Shown piece after piece: positions 37,249 to 46,727 of a stretch of DNA of 64,000 nt; the stretch's first letter is position 1; every line of letters starts with the position of its first letter. The position numbers and the translations under genes are program-made. The stretch is from positions 62,001 through 126,000 of the forward strand of contig NZ_VORB01000006.1 of assembly GCF_007995015.1 (NCBI RefSeq), given 5' to 3'. The notes beneath the pieces are model-generated. The model searched no databases. It saw only the letters and a program-made list of their open reading frames with translations, and was not told the origin of the DNA. Source of the DNA: Luteibaculum oceani. GTDB taxonomy: Bacteria > Bacteroidota > Bacteroidia > Flavobacteriales_D > Luteibaculaceae.

Positions 37249-38016
37249 ATGAATACACGCGATACCCAATTAAAAGCTTTTGATAGGTTGTTAACCATAA
37301 TGGATGAGCTGAGAGCTCAATGCCCGTGGGATAAAAAACAAACGCTAGAAAGCCTTCGTCACTTGAGTATTGAGGAGATATACGAATTGAGTGATGCCAT
37401 TTTAGAAGGAGACCTTGAAGAAATAAAAAAGGAGCTTGGGGATATTATGCTTCACATGGTTTTTTATGCCAAGATCGCATCGGAGAAGGGTGCATTTGAT
37501 ATAGCAGATGCCCTAAACGGAGTTTGCGATAAATTGGTGGATAGGCACCCACATATCTACGGAGATGTAAAGGTTGAAAATGAAGAAGAGGTTAAAGCCA
37601 ACTGGGAAAAATTAAAGCTAAAGCAAGGGAGTAAAGGTGTTTTGGCTGGAGTTCCAAATTCCCTGCCATCCATGGTTAAGGCTGCAAGAATTCAGGAAAA
37701 GGCTCGTGGGGTTGGATTCGATTGGGATAGAAAAGATCAAGTGTGGGCTAAAGTAGTGGAAGAATTGGAGGAGTTTAAATCCGCCGAAACCCAGGATAAA
37801 AGGGAAGCTGAATTTGGTGATTTACTTTTCTCTTTAATCAACTATGCCAGGTTCGAGAATATTAACCCCGATGAGGCATTGGAGCGAACCAATAAAAAGT
37901 TTATCAGCCGATTTAACTACCTCGAAGAAAAAAGCAAGGCCGATGGTAAGCAATGGGATGACATGAACCTTGCCGATATGGACAAGTATTGGGAAGAGGC
38001 TAAAAAGATTCAATAG
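37249..38016 (+). CDS. mazG: Nucleoside triphosphate pyrophosphohydrolase MazG
   Basis: The 255-residue product has two MazG domains in tandem. The first carries CPWDKKQT, EEIYEL and KKELGDIMLH (metal-binding Glu/Asp); the second carries VVEELEEFK and REAEFGDLLFSLINYAR. It hydrolyses NTPs to NMP and pyrophosphate and lowers ppGpp in stress in E. coli. It stands alone, divergent from the PagL-like gene. Confidence 0.95.
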   Translation: MNTRDTQLKAFDRLLTIMDELRAQCPWDKKQTLESLRHLSIEEIYELSDAILEGDLEEIKKELGDIMLHMVFYAKIASEKGAFDIADALNGVCDKLVDRHPHIYGDVKVENEEEVKANWEKLKLKQGSKGVLAGVPNSLPSMVKAARIQEKARGVGFDWDRKDQVWAKVVEELEEFKSAETQDKREAEFGDLLFSLINYARFENINPDEALERTNKKFISRFNYLEEKSKADGKQWDDMNLADMDKYWEEAKKIQ

Positions 38017-38071
38017 GTTTTCCTGATGATATTATAAATATTATAGATTTAGATTATAGGTTTTTAAGGCG

Positions 38072-38079
38072 TAAATTTG
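38072..38079 (+). promoter_or_regulatory. -7 box TAAATTTG before the thioredoxin gene
   Basis: An exact match ends 18 bases before the ATG at 38098 and lies in the longer frame's alternative start region, which argues for the ATG at 38098. Confidence 0.6.
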
Positions 38080-38097
38080 CCTAATAAAATACAGGAC

Positions 38098-38412
38098 ATG
38101 GCAGTAATAGCAGTAAATGATAGCAATTTCAAGTCACAGCTTGAGGGTAAAAAAGTAATTGTAAAGTACTTCGCCGATTGGTGTGGTAGCTGCAAACTTT
38201 TTGCACCAAAATTTAAGCGTTTATCAAACGATGAGCGTTTTAGTGGCATTGAGTTTTTAGAGGTTAATGCTGAGGAGAATCCAGAATCAAGAAAATTTGT
38301 AGGGGTAGATAACCTTCCATTTTTTGCAGTAGTAGATAACGGAGAAGTTGTTGAGGGAACATCCACCAGCAAGGAGGAGTATGTGGTAAAAATGTTGGAA
38401 AAACTCGGGTAG
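38098..38412 (+). CDS. Thioredoxin-family protein
   Basis: The 104-residue thioredoxin-fold protein has the active site WCGSC, followed by KLFAPKFKRL, the cis-Pro in DNLPFFAVV and a VNAEENPESRKF segment. It lacks a signal peptide and is cytoplasmic. The CGSC centre differs from the CGPC of the second thioredoxin at 61721, so the two probably serve different partners. The next gene starts one base after its stop. Confidence 0.92.
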   Translation: MAVIAVNDSNFKSQLEGKKVIVKYFADWCGSCKLFAPKFKRLSNDERFSGIEFLEVNAEENPESRKFVGVDNLPFFAVVDNGEVVEGTSTSKEEYVVKMLEKLG

Positions 38413-38413
38413 C

Positions 38414-38653
38414 ATGAAAATTTCAGCCATAAAAAAAGCCGTTGAGCATTACGATTTAAAGTCGCTTGAGCAGGCGGAAGAAGCCTTAATGAACGAGCAG
38501 TCTCTGCCAATAGAAATTGAGGGGGAAGACGAAGGAGAGCAATTAACGCACATAATAGCTGCCAAAGAAATAAGAAAGGAGATGGAGTCTGGGGTAGATT
38601 CTAAACAAGCTCTTCGCAATTATACGCAGCGAGTTAGAAACAGTATTTCGTAG
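38414..38653 (+). CDS. Small conserved acidic protein coupled to thioredoxin (DUF6952-like)
   Basis: The 79-residue cytoplasmic protein is helical and acidic, with AEEALMNEQ, the motif EIEGEDEGEQLTHIIAA and ALRNYTQRVRNSIS at the end. I recall this pattern as DUF6952, usually next to a thioredoxin in Flavobacteriia, but could not verify it. It begins one base after the thioredoxin stop and precedes a terminator, so the two form an operon; a role in thiol redox is inference. Confidence 0.8.
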   Translation: MKISAIKKAVEHYDLKSLEQAEEALMNEQSLPIEIEGEDEGEQLTHIIAAKEIRKEMESGVDSKQALRNYTQRVRNSIS

Positions 38654-38745
38654 TTACTAACATACTGTTGATAACTCTAATTGGTTAAATTACAGTGTGT
38701 TAGAGTGAATTATTAACAAGATTAACAAGAGATTGTTAATTACTT

Positions 38746-38777
38746 AAGAGCGAGGCGGACAGCTTCGCTCTTCTTTT
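38746..38777 (+). terminator. Terminator of the thioredoxin operon
   Basis: AAGAGCGA (38746-38753) pairs with TCGCTCTT (38765-38772), followed by CTTTTG. Confidence 0.8.
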
Positions 38778-38812
38778 GTGGAAATTAGTAGTCACGTAAA
38801 GTGTCTTCTTTT

Positions 38813-39733
38813 ATGCGCTACTTTTTAACCACATTCTTTTTAATTGGCTGGATCTCATCCTTTTGCCAGTGGGTAACCGTAGAGCCAAGGGATGTTAAGA
38901 AACTTTGTAGGGAGAAAATTCGAGTTTTCGAACTAAAGGAGGCCAACGATGAAGCAAAGGAGTTGAATGCTGTCATCAAGAAGTTTTTCACCAAAACTTG
39001 GGATATGTGCGAGGTGCAGTTTATACCGCATCAAGACAATAATCCCGAATACGAAAAGGAAGGTTTTCATATAGCCTTTTACTTTACCCAGAATCCACCT
39101 GATAAATCCCTGATTGGAAAGAATGAAAAGGGTGATTTTAATTTTCACCTAAATTTCAATAGCTGCAAGCCTGCGGATCGAGAATTAGCGCATTATCAGC
39201 GATCACTTATCTCTTACGATTTATGGAGAGATATACCTGGTACCATTGCTGATACAGCCCAAAGCATAGAGGATGCCCTTATAAGTTATACCTATAATAT
39301 CGGATTGAAAAACAAGTTGGCACTTACGCTTCATTGTTTTAAAACCCTTCTCGAGGATATTGTAGAAAACAAAAAGTCTACCATAGAAGATTTGGCGCAA
39401 AAGAATATTGCAACCGCAAATTACCCCATTCTGGTTTTTAATAAAGGAGACTTACCTAACTCCATTAACAAGGAAGATGAGTTTAAAAAATACACCAAAC
39501 GAAAAGTGTTGTTGGTGGAGCCCAAATATTTTAAGAATAGCAAACAGGGCTTTGTAGAAGTTGGGGTAGTTTTAATTTATCCGTACCGAGGAAAGGATAA
39601 ACAGGATATTATAAGCGTTTACGAAATTAATTCCGGTAAGTTAATCGGAAGATTTAATACAGTATTAGACAAAGCTGGAACCATCACCAAAAAGGAGGTT
39701 ATTCAAATACTGGATAATTTAGAAATGGTGTAG
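38813..39733 (+). CDS. Secreted hypothetical protein
   Basis: The ATG at 38813 (306 residues) gives a signal peptide (MRYFLTTFFLIGWISSFCQ); the longer frame uses GTG. The mature part is mixed alpha/beta without a domain I recognise. Features: early KKLCREKIRVFELKEAN and a Trp-Asp-Met-Cys segment, a middle block NFHLNFNSC, and a C-terminal DIISVYEINSGKLIGRF. Strands recur in a pattern that could be a periplasmic sandwich. It is flanked by terminators and is therefore monocistronic. Confidence 0.75.
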   Translation: MRYFLTTFFLIGWISSFCQWVTVEPRDVKKLCREKIRVFELKEANDEAKELNAVIKKFFTKTWDMCEVQFIPHQDNNPEYEKEGFHIAFYFTQNPPDKSLIGKNEKGDFNFHLNFNSCKPADRELAHYQRSLISYDLWRDIPGTIADTAQSIEDALISYTYNIGLKNKLALTLHCFKTLLEDIVENKKSTIEDLAQKNIATANYPILVFNKGDLPNSINKEDEFKKYTKRKVLLVEPKYFKNSKQGFVEVGVVLIYPYRGKDKQDIISVYEINSGKLIGRFNTVLDKAGTITKKEVIQILDNLEMV

Positions 39734-39754
39734 TGGAATACTCAGTATGGAGGT

Positions 39755-39790
39755 AAAAAAAAAGACCGACGATTTCGCCGGTCTTTTTTT
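39755..39790. terminator. Bidirectional terminator between the secreted protein and peroxiredoxin
   Basis: A GACCG-a-CG / CG-c-CGGTC stem with one mismatch is flanked by nine A's and seven T's, and serves both convergent genes. Confidence 0.88.
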
Positions 39791-39806
39791 ATTGAAAGTA
39801 TTTTGG

Positions 39807-40439
39807 TTAGTGAGTTGCAAGGTAATCTGCAATTCCTTCGTGAGATGCATTTAATCCATCTTCACCTTTTTTCCAGTTTGCTGGACAAACTTCTCCTTTT
39901 TCTTCGAAGTACTGAAGAGAATCAACCATTCTTAATGCTTCTTCAACGTTTCTTCCAAGTGGAAGGTCATTAACAACTTGGTGACGAACAACACCTTCTT
40001 TGTCGATAAGGAATAAACCACGGTATGCGATCATTTCTCCGTGAGCAATCATCTCACCGTCTTCGTTGTAATCCCATTCTCCTGCTAAAACATCGTAGTT
40101 GGTAGAAATGGTTTTGTTAGTATCCGCAACTAGTGGGTAAGTAATACCTTCTATTCCACCTTTGTCTTTCGGTACTTGTAACCATCCCCAGTGGCTTTGC
40201 TCTGTATCTGTTGAAACTGCAACAACAGCAGTGTCACGAGATTCGAACTCAGCAAGTTTAGCTTGGAAAGCGTGTAACTCGGTTGGGCATACAAAAGTGA
40301 AATCCTTTGGATAGAAGAATAATACTACGTACTTCTTCCCCTTGTACTGATCTAATGAGAAGTTATCTACGATCTCTTCTCCGTTTATTACTGCAGATGC
40401 AGTGAATTTTGGTGCTTCTTGTCCTACTAGAACTGCCAT
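39807..40439 (-). CDS. 2-Cys peroxiredoxin (AhpC/TSA family)
   Basis: The 210-residue enzyme reduces peroxides with thioredoxin as the likely donor. The peroxidatic Cys is in FYPKDFTFVCPTEL and the resolving Cys in GEVCPANW near the C-terminus, as in typical 2-Cys enzymes. DTEQSHWGW and YRGLFLIDKEGVVRHQ are conserved. A TACTTTTG -7 box lies 35 bases upstream of the ATG. It is monocistronic. Confidence 0.95.
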   Translation of the reverse strand: MAVLVGQEAPKFTASAVINGEEIVDNFSLDQYKGKKYVVLFFYPKDFTFVCPTELHAFQAKLAEFESRDTAVVAVSTDTEQSHWGWLQVPKDKGGIEGITYPLVADTNKTISTNYDVLAGEWDYNEDGEMIAHGEMIAYRGLFLIDKEGVVRHQVVNDLPLGRNVEEALRMVDSLQYFEEKGEVCPANWKKGEDGLNASHEGIADYLATH

Positions 40440-40474
40440 GTTATTCGGTTTATGTTTAAACTAATTTTCTGGTA

Positions 40475-40482
40475 CAAAAGTA
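40475..40482 (-). promoter_or_regulatory. -7 box TACTTTTG of the peroxiredoxin gene
   Basis: An exact TAnnTTTG match on the minus strand, 35 bases before the start codon; no -33 TTG at normal spacing. Confidence 0.5.
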
Positions 40483-40546
40483 CGCTTTGAAATGAGATTT
40501 TAAGCCCATTTCAAATTGTAATTTCTGATAAGAATATAGAGGATAA

Positions 40547-41257
40547 CTATACTAGGAAGTAGTAGATAAGCAAACCTGATATTATTGCTGCGAATTTCGA
40601 AGCTTTTAACCGGTGCCCATCCTCCACCTCGAATAGTATGGTGGTACTTACATGAAGAAAAATACCCACTGCAAATGCCGAACTAAGGTTGCTAAAGCGT
40701 TCGCTTATTATTTGCTCTGGGAAAAAATGCAGTGCAACTATAACAATGGGGGCAGAAAGGCAGAAAAGTCCAAACCAAATCCATCTGCTATAATTTTTAA
40801 GAGGTGTGGTCTTTAGGATGGATGCAAGGGTTAAAGCAATGGGGAATTTATGAAGTGCAATTCCAGTTAAATAGGTATTTCCCGAGCCTACATGGTTATG
40901 GCCACCAATGGGCATGGCTTCTAGCATAGAGTGTAATGATAATCCACCTATAACCAATAGTGGAAAGTACTTGCTAAAGTGCCCGTGACTGTGGTAATGT
41001 CCATGCTCAACTCCTTTGGTTACACTTTCTAAAATTACCTGAGCAAAAAATCCTAAAAGCACAAAGACACCCACAGTGGCTCCTTCGTGGTGATAGGCTT
41101 CTGGTAACAGGTGACAAAAGGATAAAGCCAATAAAAATGAACCCGAAAGCGAAAGCAAGGGTTTAATCCATCCTTGAGACTTAAGGGAACCGTTTAGAAT
41201 GATAATTCCTGGAATTACCGTAACTAAAAGGAGTACAACTATTTGTGCTGTTGGCAA
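40547..41257 (-). CDS. ZIP-family divalent metal transporter
   Basis: The 236-residue membrane protein has about seven to eight hydrophobic segments. ZIP metal-site motifs are FCHLLPEAYHH, the His/Glu-bearing HSMLEAMPIGGHNH and GIALHKFPIALTLA. A His-rich loop (EHGHYHSHGHF) between segments 3 and 4 is typical of zinc-handling members. It would bring Zn2+ or related ions into the cytoplasm. It starts two bases before the methyltransferase stop, so the two are one operon. Confidence 0.92.
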   Translation of the reverse strand: MPTAQIVVLLLVTVIPGIIILNGSLKSQGWIKPLLSLSGSFLLALSFCHLLPEAYHHEGATVGVFVLLGFFAQVILESVTKGVEHGHYHSHGHFSKYFPLLVIGGLSLHSMLEAMPIGGHNHVGSGNTYLTGIALHKFPIALTLASILKTTPLKNYSRWIWFGLFCLSAPIVIVALHFFPEQIISERFSNLSSAFAVGIFLHVSTTILFEVEDGHRLKASKFAAIISGLLIYYFLV

Positions 41258-41259
41258 GG

Positions 41260-41997
41260 CTATCTTTTTTGGGCTACCAAAATAAGTCTTTCGGAGCTAT
41301 CCTTACGGAAGGGTTTAAGGTCGTAATTACCGAAGGTATTTCTTAAATCAAACCCCGCATTACTCAATAAAAATTCGAAATCCACCAGTTCTAAAGCCTG
41401 AACCTTTTCGTGGAAGGTGTAGGGTTTATTCATGTGTTCGAAGCTTATGGTTTTAATAATATAACCTTGCTCCACGGTTCTGTTGATGTGAAAAGTAATC
41501 CCATCAATTTCCTTCACTTCTTCGTCCACCAAGTTTTTAATCACTTTGGTAGCGTTTAAGAAGTCAATAACCAATATCCCTTTATACTTAAGGTTTTTTC
41601 TAACTGCATTAAGGGTTTTGAGGTTGTCTGCTGTGTTGGAGAAGTAGCCGAAACTGGTGAAGAAATTGGTTACCAAGTCTGCCTCAACATCCGGGTACAC
41701 CAATCGCATATCATGGACATCGAATTTTAATTTTTCGTTCTCCATTTTCTTGGCTTCCGCAATGTTCTCCTCTGAAAGGTCAAGTCCCAAAACTCGGTAA
41801 CCGAGTTGGTTCATTTTTACGGAGTGTCGGCCCTTACCACAAGCCAGATCAACAATTTCTGCATCTTCCCCCAGCTTTAGGAAATCCATCAGGTTTTCTA
41901 TGAACTTTCCCGCTTCATCTTTATTCCTATCCTTATAAAGGATATGATAAAATGGACTGTTGAACCATTCAACAAACCAATTTTTCGATACTTCCAT
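41260..41997 (-). CDS. Class I SAM-dependent methyltransferase
   Basis: The start at 41997 (245 residues, MEVSKNWFVEWF) is preferred because a -7 box at 42017 would leave only seven bases before the alternative ATG at 42009; both are possible. The Rossmann SAM site is DLACGKGRHS with GLDLSEENI (acidic end of strand 2) and TNFFTSFGYFS. The substrate is unknown; small soluble methyltransferases of this type act on small molecules or proteins. It is the first gene of the operon with the ZIP transporter, head-to-head with priA. Confidence 0.9.
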   Translation of the reverse strand: MEVSKNWFVEWFNSPFYHILYKDRNKDEAGKFIENLMDFLKLGEDAEIVDLACGKGRHSVKMNQLGYRVLGLDLSEENIAEAKKMENEKLKFDVHDMRLVYPDVEADLVTNFFTSFGYFSNTADNLKTLNAVRKNLKYKGILVIDFLNATKVIKNLVDEEVKEIDGITFHINRTVEQGYIIKTISFEHMNKPYTFHEKVQALELVDFEFLLSNAGFDLRNTFGNYDLKPFRKDSSERLILVAQKR

Positions 41998-42016
41998 TGC
42001 CACTTCCATTCGCCGA

Positions 42017-42024
42017 CAAAAGTA
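42017..42024 (-). promoter_or_regulatory. -7 box TACTTTTG of the methyltransferase/ZIP operon
   Basis: An exact TAnnTTTG match on the minus strand; it ends seven bases before the ATG at 42009 and 19 before that at 41997. Confidence 0.5.
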
Positions 42025-42102
42025 AAATTATGTTTTGGCTGTGTAAAAAATAGCGTCTTAAAATGTGTTTTTGTGCCAAAAAAATATGAGCTTTCCAGCC
42101 CT

Positions 42103-44559
42103 ATGCGAGAAACCAGGTTTGTAGATGTAATTCTTCCGCTTGCGCTCCCCAAACTATATACCTACCGCGTACCATTCGAATGTAATGATGAAGTTGCGAT
42201 AGGTAAACGGGTGCTGGTGAATTTTGGGGCATCTAAAATTTACTCTGGTCTCATTGGAAAAATCCACGGAAATCCCCCCGAAGCCTACCAAGCTAAATAC
42301 ATTGAAGCTGTAATTGATGAATATCCTGTGGTTACAGATTTACAATTGAAATTCTGGGATTGGATTTGCGATTATTATCTGTGTTATGCGGGGGAGTTGT
42401 TATTGGCATCTTTACCAGCTAGCCTGCGTTTGGCAAGCGAAACCATTGTGGTACCAATAGATGCAGGTATAGGGGTGTACGATAAACTAACCGATGCTGA
42501 ACGTGTGGTTTTCGATGCCTTAATTGAAAATAACAGAATGGCATTGGCCGATATTGCCGATTTGCTGCAACGCAAATCTGTTTACCCACTAGTTAAATCA
42601 ATGTTGGAGAAACAAGTAGTGGGGATAGAGGAGGAGGTACATGATCGCTACAAAGTGTTAACCAAACCTTTTGTTTCGCTTGCTGAAAATTTTAAAAGTG
42701 ATGCCCAGCTAAATGAGGCCTTTGATTTATTAAAAAGGGCTCCCAAACAGCAAGATGCCTTAATGAAAGTGCTCCAATTGCTGGGTGGAAATCATCAGGC
42801 TAAAATCCCCAAGTCGACCATTATTTCCGCCGACGACTCTCTTAATGCTGCTATTAGTAGTCTGCAAAAACGCGGGATATTGAACATTGAATACATCCCT
42901 GTAGATCGGGTTAAGGGAAATGAGGCCGATGGCAAAGTTTTAAACCTAAGCGTCGCCCAAAATGGGGCGTTGGAATCTATTAAAGAAGGTTTCGAGCAGG
43001 ACAAAGTAACCTTATTACACGGGGTAACGGGTTCTGGGAAAACCGAAATTTACATTCGACTTATTGAAGAAACCCTAAAAAAAGGGAAGCAGGTACTTTA
43101 CCTTGTGCCAGAGATAGCCTTAACGGGGCAGTTAACTGGTCGTTTAGAGGCCTATTTTGGAAAACAACTTAGGGTGTATCACTCTAAGTTTTCCAATAAT
43201 GAAAGGGCTGAAATTTGGTATAAACTTTTAGATGGAACAGAGGTAAAGTTAGTAGTTGGAGCCCGCTCAGCTATGCTTATGCCCTTTTCTAATCTGGGCT
43301 TAGTTATTGTTGATGAGGAGCACGATGGAAGCTATAAGCAGCAAAACCCAGCACCGCGATATCAAGCTAGAGATTCGGCAATTATGCTGGCTAAAATGCA
43401 TAATGCAAAGGTGTTATTGGGTTCTGCCACACCTGCCATTGAATCTTATTTTAATGCCAAAAAAAGTAAGTTCCATTACGTTCCACTTTTGGAGCGCTTT
43501 GGCAAAGCCGTGCTGCCCAACATAGAATTAGTAGATTTGAAAAAGGCAACAAGAGATCAGCAAATTCAAGGAGAGTTTAGCGATCGCCTGCTCGATGCCA
43601 TTTCAGATACAATTAATGGCGGCGAACAGGTAATTCTTTTTCAGAATCGACGAGGTTTTTCTCCAAGGTGGCTCTGCACAACCTGCGGTTGGTGTCCGGA
43701 ATGTAAAAACTGCGATATTACGCTAACCTACCATAAATACAAGCATAATTTACGCTGCCACTATTGTGGTTACCTTCTAAATCCTCCACCCAAATGTTTA
43801 GCCTGCGGTTCTCCAAGTCTAAAAATGATAGGATTTGGTACCGAAAAAATTGAGGAAGATTTATCTATGCTACTAAAGGATGCTAGGGTTGGAAGGATGG
43901 ACTATGATAGCACTCGAGGGAAAAACGCTTACCAACAAATCATTCACGATTTCGAAACCAATAAGATCAATGTTCTGGTGGGTACCCAAATGGTAACCAA
44001 AGGGCTTGATTTTGATCGAGTGGGATTAGTCGGAATTTTGAGTGCTGATCAGATGTTGAGCTTTCCAGATTTTAGATCTAATGAGAGGTCTTACCAGCTT
44101 ATGATGCAGGTTGCAGGACGTGCGGGTAGGAGAGAAAAGCCGGGAAAAGTATTGATCCAAACTTACAATACCGAACATTGGTTATTGCAAGCAATAGTTA
44201 ACGGTAACCAAGATTTGGTTTATCAAAAGGAAACCCAGGATAGAAGGGAGTTTTTGTATCCTCCGTATTGCAGAATTGTAAATATAACGGCTAGCCACAT
44301 AGATAAACATACGGTGGAGGGTGCGGCTAAAGAATTAGCGAAACAATTGCGGGTATTCTTAGGTGCTCGAGTTCTAGGACCGGAATATCCACCTATTGCA
44401 AGGGTAAGGAACAAATACCGTATGGAAATTTTGGTTAAGCTTGATGGAAAGGTAGATTTGGTAAAAGCAAAAGCCTTAATTCAATCTAAATCCGAGGAAT
44501 TGAAACTGATTAAGGCTTTTAAGTCTGTTCGAGTTATACTAGATGTAGATCCCTATTAA
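42103..44559 (+). CDS. priA: Primosomal protein N' (replication restart helicase)
   Basis: The ATG at 42103 (818 residues) gives the conserved N-terminus RFVDVILPLALPKLYTYRVP. PriA restarts stalled forks. Visible parts: 3'-end-binding N-domain (about 1-105), Walker A GVTGSGKTEIY, Walker B DEEHD, the zinc knuckles with CTTCGWCPECKNC and RCHYCG..CLACG, and helicase motifs VGTQMVTKGLDFD and QVAGRAGR. Its stop overlaps that of the convergent Mpo1-like gene in a TTAA palindrome. Confidence 0.97.
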   Translation: MRETRFVDVILPLALPKLYTYRVPFECNDEVAIGKRVLVNFGASKIYSGLIGKIHGNPPEAYQAKYIEAVIDEYPVVTDLQLKFWDWICDYYLCYAGELLLASLPASLRLASETIVVPIDAGIGVYDKLTDAERVVFDALIENNRMALADIADLLQRKSVYPLVKSMLEKQVVGIEEEVHDRYKVLTKPFVSLAENFKSDAQLNEAFDLLKRAPKQQDALMKVLQLLGGNHQAKIPKSTIISADDSLNAAISSLQKRGILNIEYIPVDRVKGNEADGKVLNLSVAQNGALESIKEGFEQDKVTLLHGVTGSGKTEIYIRLIEETLKKGKQVLYLVPEIALTGQLTGRLEAYFGKQLRVYHSKFSNNERAEIWYKLLDGTEVKLVVGARSAMLMPFSNLGLVIVDEEHDGSYKQQNPAPRYQARDSAIMLAKMHNAKVLLGSATPAIESYFNAKKSKFHYVPLLERFGKAVLPNIELVDLKKATRDQQIQGEFSDRLLDAISDTINGGEQVILFQNRRGFSPRWLCTTCGWCPECKNCDITLTYHKYKHNLRCHYCGYLLNPPPKCLACGSPSLKMIGFGTEKIEEDLSMLLKDARVGRMDYDSTRGKNAYQQIIHDFETNKINVLVGTQMVTKGLDFDRVGLVGILSADQMLSFPDFRSNERSYQLMMQVAGRAGRREKPGKVLIQTYNTEHWLLQAIVNGNQDLVYQKETQDRREFLYPPYCRIVNITASHIDKHTVEGAAKELAKQLRVFLGARVLGPEYPPIARVRNKYRMEILVKLDGKVDLVKAKALIQSKSEELKLIKAFKSVRVILDVDPY

Positions 44560-45035
44560 TAGGGTATGCCAATTTTCTTGTAGATAAAGTGCATCAACCA
44601 CGCTGGTCCAATTAGTAAGAATTGAACATCCTTAAAAAAGGACGGTTTTTTTCCCTCAATTTTATGTCCAATAAATTGACCAATCCATGCTACAACAAAT
44701 ATTATAAAACTGGTAAGACCTATTGGTAATCCGCTGCTTTCCAAAATGGCACACAACCATAATACCAAGGCTGAAAAGCCTAACATTCCAATAAACAAAG
44801 GGATGGACATTAATAGATAAAAAATAGACCCAATAATTATCAACACAGTACCCCAATGCATGTAAGGTTGTAGAGGAGAAGATACCAGTTGGTCTAAAAA
44901 GCTATGCGGAATTGCTGCCAGTAATCCTACTATACTAAAGAATATGCTGGGAACGCAAATCCAATGAATCAGTTTGTTGGTGGCATTTTGGTGGCTTTCT
45001 CCATATTCCGAAAACCATTGGTTAGCAGATTTCAT
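44556..45035 (-). CDS. Mpo1-like / DUF962 membrane protein
   Basis: The 159-residue product has about four hydrophobic segments and the family hallmarks WFSEYGESHQNATNKLIHWICVP at the N-terminus and QFIGHKIEGKKP near the C-terminus, which contribute conserved His ligands. Yeast Mpo1 is an iron-dependent alpha-oxidation dioxygenase of 2-hydroxy fatty acids; the activity in Bacteroidota is not established. It lies directly after the RluA-type gene on the same strand (20-base gap). Confidence 0.9.
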   Translation of the reverse strand: MKSANQWFSEYGESHQNATNKLIHWICVPSIFFSIVGLLAAIPHSFLDQLVSSPLQPYMHWGTVLIIIGSIFYLLMSIPLFIGMLGFSALVLWLCAILESSGLPIGLTSFIIFVVAWIGQFIGHKIEGKKPSFFKDVQFLLIGPAWLMHFIYKKIGIPY

Positions 45036-45055
45036 GATTAGATGTTTTTCTAAAA

Positions 45056-45733
45056 TTAATTAGTTTTCTGAATAACCTTATCCCAAATTGCATCTCTTGG
45101 TGGAGGGGCTATTATAGTAATTTCTTCCTTTTTTACAGGGTGGATAAATTTTATAGATCTCGCATGTAAATGAATGGAGCCATCCTTATTGGCTCGCCTC
45201 GCACCGTATTTAACATCCCCTTTTATGCTAAACCCTTTTGCACTTAATTGACATCGGATTTGATGATGTCTGCCTGTTTCTAAAAGCACTTCTGCACAAC
45301 TGTAATTGTCTAAATGTTGGATGAGCTTATAACTCAATTTTGCTTCTTTAGCCCCTTTAGTTCCGGCTGCGCAAACCCTCGATTTATTTCTTTTTTCGTC
45401 CTTCACTAAATAGTCTTGGAGCTTGTTCTCTTCGGGGTGCAGCTTTCCCTCAACCACGGCCCAATAAACTTTCTCGTAAGCGTGCTTTTTAAACATTTCG
45501 TTAAGCCTGCTTAAGGCTTTACTGGTGCGTGCAAATAAAACCACACCTGTTGTAGGGCGGTCTAATCGGTGGGTTACTCCCAAGAAAACTTCGCCAGGTT
45601 TGTTGTATTTATCCTTTAGGTATTGTTTTACCCGCTCTGGAAGTGGGGTGTCGCCCGTTTTATCTCCCTGCACCAAATCTCCTGCCTTTTTGTTAATGGC
45701 AATGATGTGGTTGTCTTCGTATAAAACCTCCAT
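45056..45733 (-). CDS. RluA-family pseudouridine synthase
   Basis: The 225-residue catalytic core lacks an S4 domain. The catalytic Asp is in HRLDRPTTGVVLFA, followed by KALSRLNEMF and the TGRHHQIRCQL block. It isomerises uridine in rRNA or tRNA; the target site cannot be told from sequence. It starts six bases after the panB stop, in the order panB, pseudouridine synthase, Mpo1-like, a likely operon. Confidence 0.93.
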   Translation of the reverse strand: MEVLYEDNHIIAINKKAGDLVQGDKTGDTPLPERVKQYLKDKYNKPGEVFLGVTHRLDRPTTGVVLFARTSKALSRLNEMFKKHAYEKVYWAVVEGKLHPEENKLQDYLVKDEKRNKSRVCAAGTKGAKEAKLSYKLIQHLDNYSCAEVLLETGRHHQIRCQLSAKGFSIKGDVKYGARRANKDGSIHLHARSIKFIHPVKKEEITIIAPPPRDAIWDKVIQKTN

Positions 45734-45739
45734 TTAGTC

Positions 45740-46555
45740 TTAATACTGTTCCCTGTCGTTTGGAAAATCTTTAGATCGCACATCTTCCACATAAGTAGAA
45801 ATAGCGCCATGCATTTCATCGGCCAGGTTATGGTAGCGTCTTAAAAAACGGGGATTAAACTCTTGGGTAATTCCAAGTAAATCATGAGAGACTAAAACTT
45901 GTCCATCAACTCCAGATCCGGCTCCAATTCCAATCACAGGAATTTTTACGGTCTCCGCCACCTTTTTGGCTAGTTTGGCAGGAATTTTTTCAAGTACAAT
46001 AGCGTAGCATCCAACTTCTTCCAAGGCTTTTGCATCCTCAATAAGTCGTTCTGCTTCCTCCTCTTCTTTAGCCCTTACTGTGTAGGTACCAAATTTGTAT
46101 ATAGACTGTGGAGTTAGTCCCAAGTGTCCCATTACTGGAATTCCGGCAGACAGTATTCTGTGAATGGACTCTAAAATTTCTTTACCACCCTCTAGCTTAA
46201 CGGTATGAGCGCCCGATTCCTTCATTATTCGGATAGAAGAATTAAGGGCTTCTTTTGAGTTTCCTTGGTAGGACCCAAATGGAAGATCGACTACTACCAG
46301 TGCTTTACTCACACCTCGAACTACAGAGGCGGCATGGTATATCATTTGGTCTAGTGTAATAGGAAGCGTTGTTTCGTGTCCTGCCATAACATTACTGGCA
46401 GAGTCTCCAACTAGAATTACATCCACTCCGGCACCATCAATAATCTTCGCCATGGAGTAATCGTAAGCAGTTAACATGGCGATTTTTTCGCCTTTTAACT
46501 TCATTTCCTGTAATACGTGGGTGGTTATTCTTTTTACGTTTTTATGTACCGACAT
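45740..46555 (-). CDS. panB: 3-methyl-2-oxobutanoate hydroxymethyltransferase
   Basis: The 271-residue enzyme catalyses the first committed step of pantothenate synthesis (ketopantoate from 2-oxoisovalerate with methylene-tetrahydrofolate). Conserved [50 protein letters not shown] and [17 protein letters not shown] carry the Mg2+ and substrate ligands. No panC lies next to it. Confidence 0.97.
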   Translation of the reverse strand: MSVHKNVKRITTHVLQEMKLKGEKIAMLTAYDYSMAKIIDGAGVDVILVGDSASNVMAGHETTLPITLDQMIYHAASVVRGVSKALVVVDLPFGSYQGNSKEALNSSIRIMKESGAHTVKLEGGKEILESIHRILSAGIPVMGHLGLTPQSIYKFGTYTVRAKEEEEAERLIEDAKALEEVGCYAIVLEKIPAKLAKKVAETVKIPVIGIGAGSGVDGQVLVSHDLLGITQEFNPRFLRRYHNLADEMHGAISTYVEDVRSKDFPNDREQY

Positions 46556-46727
46556 AGCTTATTTGCTTGGGTGTGCAATGTAAAAGTACTTTTTAAATCG
46601 GGCAAAAAACTTTGAATTGCCCAATAAAAGGGGCTCAAATAAGTAAAATCACAAGTATTTTGTAGGGTGAGGCTTTAAGATTTTCTTGCAAGCCAATTCC
46701 AATAATTGCTGTTTCTTTGCAGCTCCT

